A DNA stretch of 64,000 bases from Agaricus subrufescens (lineage: Eukaryota > Basidiomycota > Agaricomycetes > Agaricales > Agaricaceae): the NCBI GenBank assembly GCA_029945375.1, contig CM057061.1, positions 744,001 through 808,000 of the forward strand, in the 5' to 3' direction. The translations under genes were made by a program, and so were the position numbers. Positions 25,726 to 36,619 of this stretch are shown here, piece by piece. Each line of letters begins with the position of its first letter. The first letter of the stretch is position 1. The notes below the pieces were generated by a model. That model was not told the origin of the DNA, searched no databases, and saw only the letters and a list, made by a program, of their open reading frames with translations.

Positions 25726-27288
25726 TTAAAGCCTAGCATCCGCAGATATACCATTCTGCTCAGTACGTTCCCGTCCCGACTTCGGGTCAAGAACTTTATC
25801 TATAGTGTGTCTCAACGAAGAAGTATTCCCCTCCAACGCGATCTTGAGAAACCAGGGCTTGCTCATATAATTTCGAATACTGCGAGATTCCAAAGTGTGA
25901 TGAGATGAAAAAAAAGTCTTCTAGCGCCTCGTCAAGGGAAAAAAAAAAAAAAAACTCACCCATCAGGCAAGACTATCACAACATTCTTGCCGGGCGTAGC
26001 AGCAATTTTCGCCCCCTCTTCCGACTTTAACCAACGCAAAGCACCACTTAAGGCACTACCACTGCTTCCCCCGACTAATAACCCCTCTGTCTTCATTAAT
26101 TCTTGCACCGCCGGGAAAGATTCCTCATCTCCCACTTTAAGCCAGGTGTTCACCTCCTTTCGTTTCAAGACGTCTGGAATGAAATCGTATCCAATACCTT
26201 CGACAATATATGAAGTTCCAGCACCATCGACGTTCAGTGACTCAGGAACAGCAAGAATGCTCCCTTTCTAAAATAAAAATAAAAATAAACGATTCCGCCG
26301 GCAAGAAAAAAAAAGATCTACTCACGGGATCAACACCCACAACAATACAGTCAACATTATGCTTTCTGACAGCTCTCGCTATTCCGGTAACGGTTCCACC
26401 CGTGCCCGCACCGGCAATAACAACATCGACTTTGCCGGATGACGGCTTTGATGGAGTAGAGGGTGTAGACACGACAGCCTCGATTATCTCAGGACCCGTA
26501 GTCCACTCATGAGCCAACGGATTGTTCACCTACAAAAAGCATACAATGAGTCTGATGAAATCTTGAGAAAAAGGAGCTAGTAAAACTCACATTTCGATAC
26601 TGGTCAAGTATAATACCATGAGGTATTTCTTTTTCCAACTTCTGTGCTACACCTGTGTACAATCGTTGAGGAATTCAGCCACGAGACTACCAGCGAGGGA
26701 TTATAGATGCGCTACCTATATGGCTTTCTGGAGAATCCCAAGCTGCTTCCGTCGGTGTTCGGATGACTTCAGCACCAAGCACGCGCAACAAAGCTTCTTT
26801 CTCAAGTGACATTTTGTTAGGCATTGTAATGATCACGGAATACCCCTTATCTGTAGTATTCAGCAACTATTCATGGTATAGCAGAGAAAACATATTACCT
26901 TGATGGCGCATGCAAGAGCGAGGCCGATACCTAGATTACATCGATTAGGTTAGGTTGGTTAGTCTTGATGAAAGCATGAAGTCCCGAACCAGTGTTGCCC
27001 GATGTAGGCTCAATAACGACACTCTTCCCTGGAATAAGTTTACCATCCCTTTCTGCGGCCTCTACCATAGCCTTTGCAATCCTATCCTTCACTGAACCAC
27101 CAGCAGAAAAATACTCAGTCTTTCCCACTAGTGGATATTAGTAATTCACTCCGGCAGAAAAAGTCAAGAGGAGTCTTACAGAGGTTACATTTCAATCCAT
27201 GGTTTCTAGCGATTTTGTCTAGCCTTATGAGGGGAGTGTTGCCGACGGCGTCTAGTGCCGTGTCCAAAATGCGTGTTGAGTGAGCCAT
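25726..27288 (-). CDS. CYS4: Cystathionine beta-synthase, catalytic core only
   Basis: PLP enzyme that condenses serine and homocysteine to cystathionine in transsulfuration. Start [20 protein letters not shown] at 27288. Motifs in order: [16 protein letters not shown] with the PLP lysine, [24 protein letters not shown] region, [13 protein letters not shown] phosphate-binding loop, [12 protein letters not shown]. The final exon (25726-25879) joins in frame as [14 protein letters not shown] and ends after about 50 residues. Yeast and human enzymes continue here into two regulatory CBS (Bateman) domains; this gene stops, and none is found downstream. Several 50-60 bp introns, one splitting LLGKTE. 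An alternative in-frame start is at 27333. O-acetylserine sulfhydrylase-type enzymes are related, but the DGIRNYM tail is CBS-specific. Confidence 0.88.
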
Positions 27289-27895
27289 GTTGAGTGTAGT
27301 GTGTGTTGGGAGCGAGATGACGAGGTGGGTCACGGTATTTGCTTATATGTCTTGGGTCGGCACCCGGACTCTTCGGTCGGATCTTCCAAGAAAAGTTCTC
27401 GAACTGAGCTCGGCATGCATACCCTACGCGCTTCAATTGCTGTTGTTGGTGGGGATGGTTCCTGCTCATGATCAGACCTTGATATATCTGATTTCTTTGA
27501 ACACGAAGAACTTCGCCAGTGCTCCAAAGAGGTTCGGAGTTTGCCAGGCTACTCAGCCAGCGGGAACTAGCTGATGATCACACCAGCAGAACCGAAACTC
27601 ATTTTTAGTGTCGGTGAAATGAAAGAAGAGAGGAGCTGTAAAAAGATTTTGCATTGGTTTTCAGACAGCGGAGATAAAAAAGAAGTTGGTCGGGCCGAAT
27701 AAGGTCGCAGTACAATGTTTCCATCCCACCCAACAAATTTGAAATGGGCGTTAACATTAGGGATGGGGCGAGGGTAATCAATAATTAGCGTGAAGAGAGA
27801 CAATCACATAGGTATAGATAGCTAGTAGTATACATGGTAGTATTACAGTTTCCTCCTAACGAATGACAGGTCATTGAATTGTCAGCGTTCCCTGA
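27289..27895. other. Intergenic region, CBS promoter and dioxygenase 3' end
   Basis: No conserved coding sequence recognised. The minus-strand open frame at 27567-27803 has no family features. Probably the CBS promoter with the terminator of the upstream minus-strand gene. Confidence 0.5.
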
Positions 27896-28928
27896 CTAGT
27901 GGCGTTTCAGGACTTCGACGTCGATTGGTAGGGGAGTTCCGATCCAGGCAGCTAATTTGGTGTGATCTTGGACAGCATCACCGGTGTTTGGGTGAACGAG
28001 GACACTGGTGAGAGAAAGAATCAGTGAGAGAGCTCTGGAGTGTGACATTGATTGTTCTATGTTGGCGAAATCATGGGAACATCTAAGCAGACCAACATCG
28101 GATGGTATCCATCCGGGATCAAGAGATCAAAGATAGAGCACTCTGGACGGTGCGACGTCATGGATTCACGCTTCAAGGAGAGCGCAACAAATATGACGGG
28201 TGGACATGGACATCAGATCTGCCAGTCAAACCCGGGAGCAGACGCATAGTTGGTGATGGTAGGTTTCACGAACGGAGTCAGTCCACTCAACAATGACCCG
28301 AGGACATGCGCAGGGTAGATATTTGGGCCAGATAGACTTTTGAGATGGGATCGGGGACCTTTGCGCAGACAAATCCGGCAAAAAGGACAGCAACTTACGA
28401 GCAGGGACCGCGATTGACGACGAGCCAGCAGAAGAGGGTGCCGGTCTGATGGGGGTCAAAGGTGTTTACCTCGAACATGGCTCTGGTATGTGGGCCTGCG
28501 GCTACGAATAAGCGCTGCGCAAAATGGAGCTGGCAGGACTGACCGACGGGCTTGTCCCAGACCTTGTAGATTCGGAACTGGAGGACAGATTAGTGCTCGG
28601 TGGGGGGACGGGGGGTCGTTTGATATACCTCGGGAAACTCGCGCCTGATCTTCTCGTGGAGGTCTTTTGCATACTGAAACTCGGACGGGTCGTCCGCCTG
28701 GTAGTAGACTGGCGAGGGGTGAGCGTGGGGAAGGGCTGCGAGGCGGGGGCGCTCACCGTGAAAGTCGAAGCCGTTGTTGGAGGGGTCGATGGGCGGGGCG
28801 AAGGAGCGGTAGAAGGGCGACGGGGGCGCGGGGGGGTTGTAGAGGGACTTGCCGTCCGGGTTTGTGTGGGTGGGGAGGGGCAACATAGGGAGTGATGGGA
28901 TGCGTGATTGCATCTCACCTTGGACCAT
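27896..28928 (-). CDS. DOPA 4,5-dioxygenase family protein
   Basis: Small protein of the family that includes the Amanita DOPA 4,5-extradiol dioxygenase, which opens the catechol ring towards betalain-type pigments; the substrate here is unknown. Exons (minus): 28928-28757, 28708-28629, 28577-28544, 28495-28399 and 28004-27896, about 163 residues. The assembled motifs NGFDFHVYYQADD, FRIYKVWDKPVGPHTRAMFE, LFCWLVVNRGPCSVLVHPNT and DHTKLAAWIG carry the family histidines (DFH, GPH, VHP, DH). Start may be 28928 (MVQGEM), 28913 or 28886 (MLPLPT). The last intron is 394 bp, far longer than the others. Its 5' end meets or overlaps that of the divergent scaffold gene. Confidence 0.85.
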
Positions 28929-28929
28929 G
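28886..28929. promoter_or_regulatory. Overlapping or touching divergent start codons
   Basis: The bases CATG at 28926-28929 hold the minus-strand ATG of the dioxygenase (28928-28926) and the plus-strand ATG of the RING-PH-VWA gene (28927-28929). If the dioxygenase starts at 28886 instead, 40 bp separate the two. Either way the transcripts must overlap at their 5' ends or one gene uses an internal start. Confidence 0.6.
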
Positions 28930-31900
28930 AAATCTCCATCATTCCTCCATCACCCTCCCCCCGAGCCCTCGCCCCATCCCCCGCCCACCCCCTCCTTCAC
29001 CCGGCCTCGCTCGCCTCCCAGACCCCCGCTGCCCCAGAAGTCCTTCAGGTCTCTCCACGCCGTCTTCCGCAGGCGCGCACCCAGCAAGCCCGCCTCCCTC
29101 CGTTCCGCCGCCACCTCCACCACCACCTCTGCCTCCAGCGGCCACAGCGCCCCCTTCGCCCCCATGCCCATGCCCCCCCTCCCCGTCGTCTCCACCAGCC
29201 ACCCCAAGGACATCGAGGACGAGTGCCCCGTCTGCCTCGAGCCGCTCAGCTTCAGCTTCCGTCTCCCCGGCGAAAAACCTCACATCGTCCCCGAATGCGG
29301 TCATGCCCTCCATGAGGTCAGTCCTTGGTCTGTTCCGCCACCCCCGTGCTGATCCTCTCCATCATTCTTCTCCCATCATCAGGCCTGCTTCAGTGCCGTC
29401 TATGGCCCCCCTCCCGGTGCCGACCGCACTCTCCCCAAAAAATCAAACCTCGGAGTATGTGGTGTCTGCAGGAGGCCAATGAAGGTTGGCGATGGCGACG
29501 GCGGCAAATCGAACAGTCTGTCCAGTTCGCGTCCTTGTCGAGTTGTTTGCTCATCTGACCTGCTCCCCCTCAGAACTTGCCGCCCTCACGGGCATGGGCG
29601 ACAGCAAGGCCCAGTCCCTCTATCCAGGTCGTGATACTCCCACAATGCGACGGGAACCCTATGACCCTAATGCCGACGATCCTGTCGAGCCTGTCGCTAG
29701 GCCAGCTGCCAACTCTGACACCCCCGGCCCCTACGTCGTCGCCCCCTCCATCCAAGTCCGCCCCGAATTCTCCACCCTCACGCGATCCACTGATGCTACC
29801 CAACCTCTCACATGCATCATCGTCATAGAGCTTCCGGGAAGACGCAGTGCAGACGCCTCCATCCCTGACGACTACAGCTCCCACAGTCAACATAGTGGAT
29901 ACGGCAGTTCCTCTTCTCGCCCAGGTCCCCGCTCCGACAATCCTCCTCGTCACCACAGAAATGCCTATCGTAGTCCAGGCGATCAAGACGCGACTGTGCG
30001 GCCGTCGAACCGTGGGGCATCCTCACAACAGGATACCTATTATTCTCCCTCCTCTGCCTACAGTCATGACGCTTTCATACCCAACAATACCCTCACTCAT
30101 TCCGAAGAGGATTCGCCATTTAGTGCCATCACCGAGGATCTCAGAAACCGGATCATTGATTGGAAAGGCCACCCTTTGTCGGATCTCGGTCCACTTCAGA
30201 TGTACGACCTCTTATCTGTAAGAAGAGATGCTGCCATTCGCGAATTCTATGTCTACCTCTTCAAAGAAGCTATCATCTGTGTCGTCGAGGAGAAGAAGCG
30301 CGGACTCGGTCGTCTTCTCTCTGCTGCCTCCCTAGATAGCAACTCCATACCTTCGGGGACACCATCTAAAGGGGTATTGCGGCTCAAAGGAAGGATTTAC
30401 GTCAGGCACATAAAGAACGTCACTGCGTCCTCGGCGGCGGGAGAAATGAGCTTGACAATCGACATGGAAGATGAGCTTGCCTCCTTTATCCTTATCTTTC
30501 GGGACAAGTCTTCCCTCGAGGCTTGGAAAAATAACATTCAGGCACTCGTTCACATGTTCCAATCCCAGAACAGACCACTTAGAGACTTGGACGGCCCCGA
30601 CGTCGAGGAATTTGGAGGTAACCGAAAAGCTATGCGGATGCTTAGTGGGGGAAGCACGCAAACGACAGTCAGCACGGTGGACAGTCTTCTCAACGGTTCT
30701 TCGAGATCGACAACGTCATCCTCGACTTCCCACGGTTCAATGAATCCTTCCAGGCAAATGCACCACAAACTTTCGACCCTTGGGGAGGATGATGAAATGA
30801 GCTCGTATGATTCACCTCCCCCGTTGGTAACGCCTCACACTGCATCTGGACCTTCCAATTCATTACCGCCGATCACTCATCCTGCTATGGATTTGATTCT
30901 TGTCATCGCTGTACCGCCGCAAAATTCTCAACCAAGCACGGCGCAACTCAAAATTAGAGTGATCAAAAATACGTTGGACTTTATTGTGGGATCATTGCAA
31001 CCCAAAGATCGATTGAGCATTGTGACGTTTGAAGTAGGCATTTCCGGCAGGGTGAGGAAAACGCCTTATATGATGATTGGCCGACCACAGGGCAAACAGA
31101 GGCTCACAAAATTTATTGATGAAATTGGTTCACGAATCGAGGATGGACAAGATGAATTTCTGGTTAGAGGTTCCAAGGATGAAAAAACGGATGTTGTTAC
31201 GGCTGTCAATCATGGTGAATGCCTTTCGCATTTTGACAGTTATAAGATTGGATATACTAATAATATGTATAGGTCTCGACGTGGTTTTACAGCGGAAATG
31301 TCGAAATCCAATTTCGGGAATGGTTCTAGTAAGCGATGCCTCGGATAGCACGCGCAGGGCGCAAATGGATCTTGTCTTGGCCCGAGCAGAAGCTGCAAAT
31401 GTGCCCATTCATTCGTTTGGTTATGGCCGCTCACACGATCCAGCCTCTCTGTGGCTCATGTCGAACCACACCAGTGGCACGTATACTTTCGTAAAAGACT
31501 GGTATGATCTTCAGGACTGCGTCGCGGGATGCGTGGGTGGCATGATGTCGATTGGTCTGCTTAATATGAAGTTGCATATGAAAATCGTGGATAGTCAGCG
31601 GTTTAGGATTCGTAAAGTCTCGGGGGGACCAACATCTATTCTGGCTTCTGACGGTCAAAATGTGGATGTAGATGTGGGAGAGTTGAGGTATGGAGAAAAG
31701 AAAGAGATGTTGATAGAGCTCGAGTTGGACAATTCGGACGTGCTGCGGGCAGCGCAGATGCAATCTCATGGGCATGGGATGACAATGCCTAACCGGGCAT
31801 TGAATGCTACTGATCAATTTGTACAGAGTCTGGGGTTGGACACACTCTCAATTGAAGATCCGCCTGATTTCGCGTATGGCATGATGGATAAGATGATTGA

Positions 31901-32549
31901 TGAGGTACCGGTGTTGGAGGTAGATGGCTCATTCTTTGATCCTTCAGCAACAAAACACGTAACTCGGTTAGCACATCCCGTCTTGTTGACTGTTACGCTG
32001 CTCCCTGCTTCTCAAAATCCCACTCGACCACCATCAACTGTCTCGGACCCGGTTATTGTGCGGAGACGTATGGAGTTGTTAGCGTCTGATATGATTACGA
32101 GAGCGTTGGTGTTGGTTTCAAGGAGAAATTTCCAACAAGCGCAGAGAATTATTGCTGAAACGAAGAGGATTCTACATACTGTGTTAACGACGGTGTCTAA
32201 ATCCCTTGTGTCTGGTGGAGGGGTCGCTCGAAACAGGAGAGAAATCCAGACGATGTCGGCGGTTAAAGCTATGCAGGGTGTTTTACAGGATTTACAGATA
32301 TTATCTGAAGCCTTGGAGGAAAATGTGGAGATGTTTGCACATGACCAGAGGAATTTTGGCGCACAACAGGTTCGTTGGAGGTTTGATGCTTGTTTAATAA
32401 GCTTCTAACGTGTATCATTGCAGGCTATGATTCTTCGAGACCAGAAGAGTTGGAGTGGTCGAAGTGCTACTGAAAGATTGTTTTGGACGACTGATAACTC
32501 TGTTGAGCTGGTCTCTCGGAGTACGGACTGGGTTGCGCGAGACCATTGA
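28927..32549 (+). CDS. RING-PH-VWA protein, Far1/Ste5-type pheromone pathway scaffold
   Basis: About 1,128 residues from exons 28927-29316, 29383-29515, 29574-31214, 31273-32369 and 32424-32549. A Pro/Ser-rich N terminus precedes a RING-H2 finger (CPVCLEPLSF, then CGHALHEACF, then CGVCRRPM; about residues 98-165). A PH domain spans about residues 380-505 (MYDLLSVRRDAAIREFYVYL to FRDKSSLEAWKNNIQALVHM). A VWA-like domain follows from about residue 610 (MDLILVIAV, GMVLVSDASDSTR, FGYGRSHDPASLWLMSNHT). This order is that of yeast Far1 and Ste5, which tether G-beta-gamma and MAPK components at the membrane; orthologues are known to exist outside yeasts. An upstream in-frame ATG at 28900 is possible. 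The orthology call is by domain order only. Confidence 0.82.
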
Positions 32550-33514
32550 GGACATGTTCATTGACATCCCCCCCATCCACCTTGCTGCTCCTCCCTTTGT
32601 GATTGATTGTTATCGCTTTCTTGCTTTCTTGTTGTTTTGTGAGTGTCATGTACAGCCGCTCATTTTTTTTTCTTTTCCTTTTCCTAATCTTGACCTCATT
32701 TAACACCGAAGTAACGCTCATTCTTCTTCGTTGTTGTGTTTTGTTCTTCTTTACTTCTCTTGGAGTTGCCTTGCGCGATGTTCTATCTAGCACACGTTTT
32801 TACATTACTGTAGTGATTATAACTATCTCCCCGAGTCGCGCGAGTCACCTCTTGTTTTTTTTCTTCTTCTTCTTCTATCTTATTATCTAAACTCCTTTAG
32901 CTACGGCCACTTGTGTTAACGACACCCCCTCCTTCATTATCATTCGTTTTTTTAGCGTACCGATCCTTGTTTTCCGTTTTGTGTAGAGTGTCGTCTTTAT
33001 GGGTACCCTTTTCTTTTTCTTTTTTTGATCTGAGAACTCTTTTTTTTCTCTCTCTCTCTCAATATGGTGTTTTTATGCCTCTGTCGGGTGAAAGGTATAT
33101 ATATGATTTCTGTTACTTTTGCGGAATAAACCATTGGACCCTTGATTTCAAGGAGACTCTGGGTTTTTATCTCATGGTACTTGTTGAGTGACATTGTTTT
33201 GCCACGTCAGCCCATGTGGTAACACTACTACAATAGGTTTCGAGGATTGGGAAGGGTCCGAGAAAATGGTGGAGCATTTTGGTTAGGCATTAATGATGGA
33301 TTGGTTTATTTGAAGAGCCACTATTTTGGTGGTGTTTCCGAGCACTCTGGCGTACAGTTAACGATGTATTTTAGCGACAGTCCTGCAGGGACTCGGTGCA
33401 ACCGCCATCAAACGGTGTACGCTGACTAAGCAACAGGAGTGTTTGGCTGTTGAATTGCTTGGTTAAAGTCAACAATCTTCCAGCTCATCAGAATCTTTTT
33501 TTCCTCGTTCCGTC
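32550..33514. other. Intergenic region, scaffold 3' and PMT4 promoter
   Basis: T-rich 3' untranslated-like sequence to about 33060 (poly-T, TCTCTCTCTC), then unique sequence up to the PMT4 start. No conserved coding sequence recognised. Confidence 0.55.
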
Positions 33515-36444
33515 ATGGGGGGCAAGGGAAAGGCACCCGAGACTGCTGCGCGTCTTCGTAAACGTCCGGATAATGCTTCCTCTCATTACTCTGGTAGCGT
33601 GACTTCTGAGAACACGCAGAACGATGAACATGTTGCTGAGATTTATCAAAGTCCGGTAGGTGGTTTTTGTGTCTTGGTGGGTGGATGTGGGCTGATGTGT
33701 TTTGGTGGTGGGGGTGGGTTTTGATAGCGCTCGAGAAGTCATGCTGAACAGATGCTTGATACTCCTCAAGCGAGTATGGTTGTTGTTGGTACTTTGACAG
33801 CAATTGCGTTTGCGTTGAGGTTTTATAAAATCAGTCATCCTGATCAAGTTGTGTACGCGTCATTTTCTTTCCAACTGTCAAGACTTTTTCTGAATGTTCA
33901 ACAACGCCACCCTTTTTTTTTCAATTTCATAGTTTTGATGAAGTGCATTTTGGAAAATTCGCGTCGTATTATATTACCCGCCAGTATTACTTCGATGTCC
34001 ATCCTCCTTTTGCGAAGCTTCTCTTTGGACTGGCGGGCTGGTTTGTTGGGTTTGATGGGGAATTCACGTTTGATAATATTGGTGATAATTATACGTTGAA
34101 CAATGTTCCTTATATCGGGATGCGTGCTCTTCCTGCCGCTTTGGGGAGTCTTACGGTTCCTGTTGTTTATGCGATTATGAAGGAGAGTGGATATTCTACC
34201 ATAATTGCCGCGTTTTCTGCCTGTCTTGTTCTTTTTGGTGCGTCTTTCGACTGGTTTTGGGTATTTGAATGCTTATGGTTGGGTTTTAAAACCAATTTTA
34301 GACAATGCTCATATTGCTCAGTCTCGGTTGATTTTACTGGACGCGACGTTGATTTTCTTTATGGCTTTGACCATTTATTCATATGTCCGTTTCCGTAAAC
34401 TTCGTTATCGGTATGTGTCTTTGGTGTAGGTTGTCTGGTTTTTAGGTACTGAAAACGGTTGCCAGTGAATTTACGACGGAATGGTGTGTGTGGCTGGGAC
34501 TTACCGGTGTTTTTATGGCTTGTACTTGGGGATCCAAGGTTAACGGTATCCTTACTGTCGCCTGTATTGGCATTGCTGTCCTTATCGACTTGTGGGATAT
34601 TTTGGACCACAAGAAGGGGACTACCATGGTGAGTGTGGTTCATGTACGTTCGTTTGTGATGATGATTTGATGGTTTGTCGTAGGATTACTTTTACCAGCA
34701 CTTTGTGGCTCGTGCTATTGGTCTTATTCTGGTTCCGTTCATTGTCTACCTCTCGTTCTTCTATATCCACTTTGCTATCCTTGTTCAATCTGGTAGTGGT
34801 GACCTCTATATGAGTCCTGCTTTCCAAGAAACGCTGGCTGGTAATGAGATGCTTTTGAACAGCGCCGGTAAGCGAGATTTTTTCTTTTTCGTGTATTTTT
34901 CTGTGCTCAATGAGTAATAGAGATTCGCTATCATGATATTATTACTATGAAGCACAAGGATACGAAGATCTTTTTGCACTCGCATGCTGAGAAGTACCCC
35001 TTGACCTATGAGGATGGTCGTATCAGTAGCCAAGGTATGTTGGATGTCTTACACATACCAAGGTTTGAAAGACTTAAAATTTGCCAGGCCAACAAGTTAC
35101 TGGTTATACCCATGATGATACCAATAATTATTGGCAGGTTATCCCCACTAAGGCTATTCCCGAAACTGGTCGCGGTCGTATTGTTCAAAATGGCGATGTT
35201 ATTCAGTTGCTCCATGTCAACACTCAGACTCATCTCCTTACTCATGATGTTGCGTCCCCTATAATGCCGACTAACCAAGAGTTTACTACTTGGCCCATGG
35301 GTGACTATTCACGTCACAACGACACCCTTTTCAGTGTCAACCTTATTGACTCTGATGGCGCCTCCTGGAAAACTAAGTCTGGTTACTTCAGACTGGTACA
35401 CGTACCGACCAAGGTAGCGATGTGGACCCACACTACTCCCCTCCCTGACTGGGCATTCAAACAACAAGAGATTAATGGTAACAAGAATGCGGTGGATAAG
35501 ACTGCTATTTGGTTTGTCAATGAGATTGTTGATACTGATGGTGAGAAAAGTATGTTTTATTTCGTGTTTTTGGTGTTAATATGGTTTTTAGATCCTGAGG
35601 GACTTGATAACCGTTTGGCGGAGAGGCCGACGAAGGAGCCAAAGTCGATGAACTTTTTCAGGAAGTTTGCTGAATTGCAACTTTTGATGTTACAACACAA
35701 CGCTGGATTGACTGGGTCTCATCCTTATGCCAGCACACCCGTCAACTGGCCGTTTTCTCTGACTGGTATCAGCTTCTGGACCGAGAATGATTCACAGAAA
35801 CAAATTTATTTGGTTGGAAATTTGGTTGGTTGGTGGGCATGTGTCGTCGGGTTGTCGATTTATGTTGGTATTCTTGGTGCTGATCTCATAGCGAGGCGTC
35901 GTGGTATGGACCCTATTGCTGATCGTAAGTGCTGGTTTGTTGTAAGTTTGCGGGTCGCTTATAACATGATTGCAGCTGTTCGCAACCGTCTGTGGAACAA
36001 TACTGGGTTCTTCATGCTTGTATGGGCTGTCCACTACCTTCCGTTCTTCTTGTTCAGCCGCCAACTTTTCATTCACCACTACCTTCCTTCGCACCTTGCC
36101 TCTGCGATGATTGCGGGTTCGGTTCTGAGCTTTGTTCTCAGTGATACCATCAATTTCCCTATTTCCCTCCGCGGACCGAAGACGAGGCCACAGGCTGCGC
36201 AGTATGCCGATGTTGGAACGAAGGGTGTTGTTACCACCATTGTTTTCAGTCTCGTAATGTTTGTCATGTTCTCATACATGGCGCCTTTGACCTATGGTTC
36301 ACCTGGGTATGTGCTTGTGCTATAATTGTCCTGTTATCTGTGCTTAATATACTTTACAGACTGACGGGCGAGGAAGTCAATAGCAGAAGACTTTTGTCGA
36401 CCTGGACTCTCCACTTTGCGGCTAAAAAGACGTATGATGCATAG
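33515..36444 (+). CDS. PMT4: Dolichyl-phosphate-mannose protein O-mannosyltransferase, PMT4 type
   Basis: ER membrane enzyme that transfers mannose from dolichol phosphate to Ser/Thr of secretory and membrane proteins. Eleven exons: 33515-33655, 33728-33852, 33933-34237, 34302-34410, 34466-34628, 34684-34867, 34921-35034, 35088-35549, 35592-35924, 35976-36306 and 36360-36444. Visible: an N-terminal cytosolic tail, FDEVHFGKFASYY with the essential Asp-Glu loop and DVHPPFAKLLFGL, many membrane segments, an MIR region (FLHSHAEKYPLTYEDGR, then QQVTGYTHDDTNNYW), and a C-terminal group of helices ending FAAKKTYDA. FASYY and YEDGRISSQGQQVTGY match PMT4 better than PMT1 or PMT2. Complete by length. 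Confidence 0.92.
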
Positions 36445-36619
36445 ACGAGGGGCTCCCTTTAATTTGATTTTTTCTTTTTTTGCTTCTTTTCTTGTTTTCG
36501 CGCTCTTGTGATATGTAATGAGTTATTGGCGAAATAAACGATAATAAGGATGCGTGACGCAGGGACTGGTGACATTTGATGAGATCATCTGTTGAAGACC
36601 TTGTCCGTTCAGCTCTTCC

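Noticed and set aside
28524..28895. Gly/Val-rich plus-strand frame
   Set aside because: It is the antisense of the dioxygenase exons, which carry clear family motifs.
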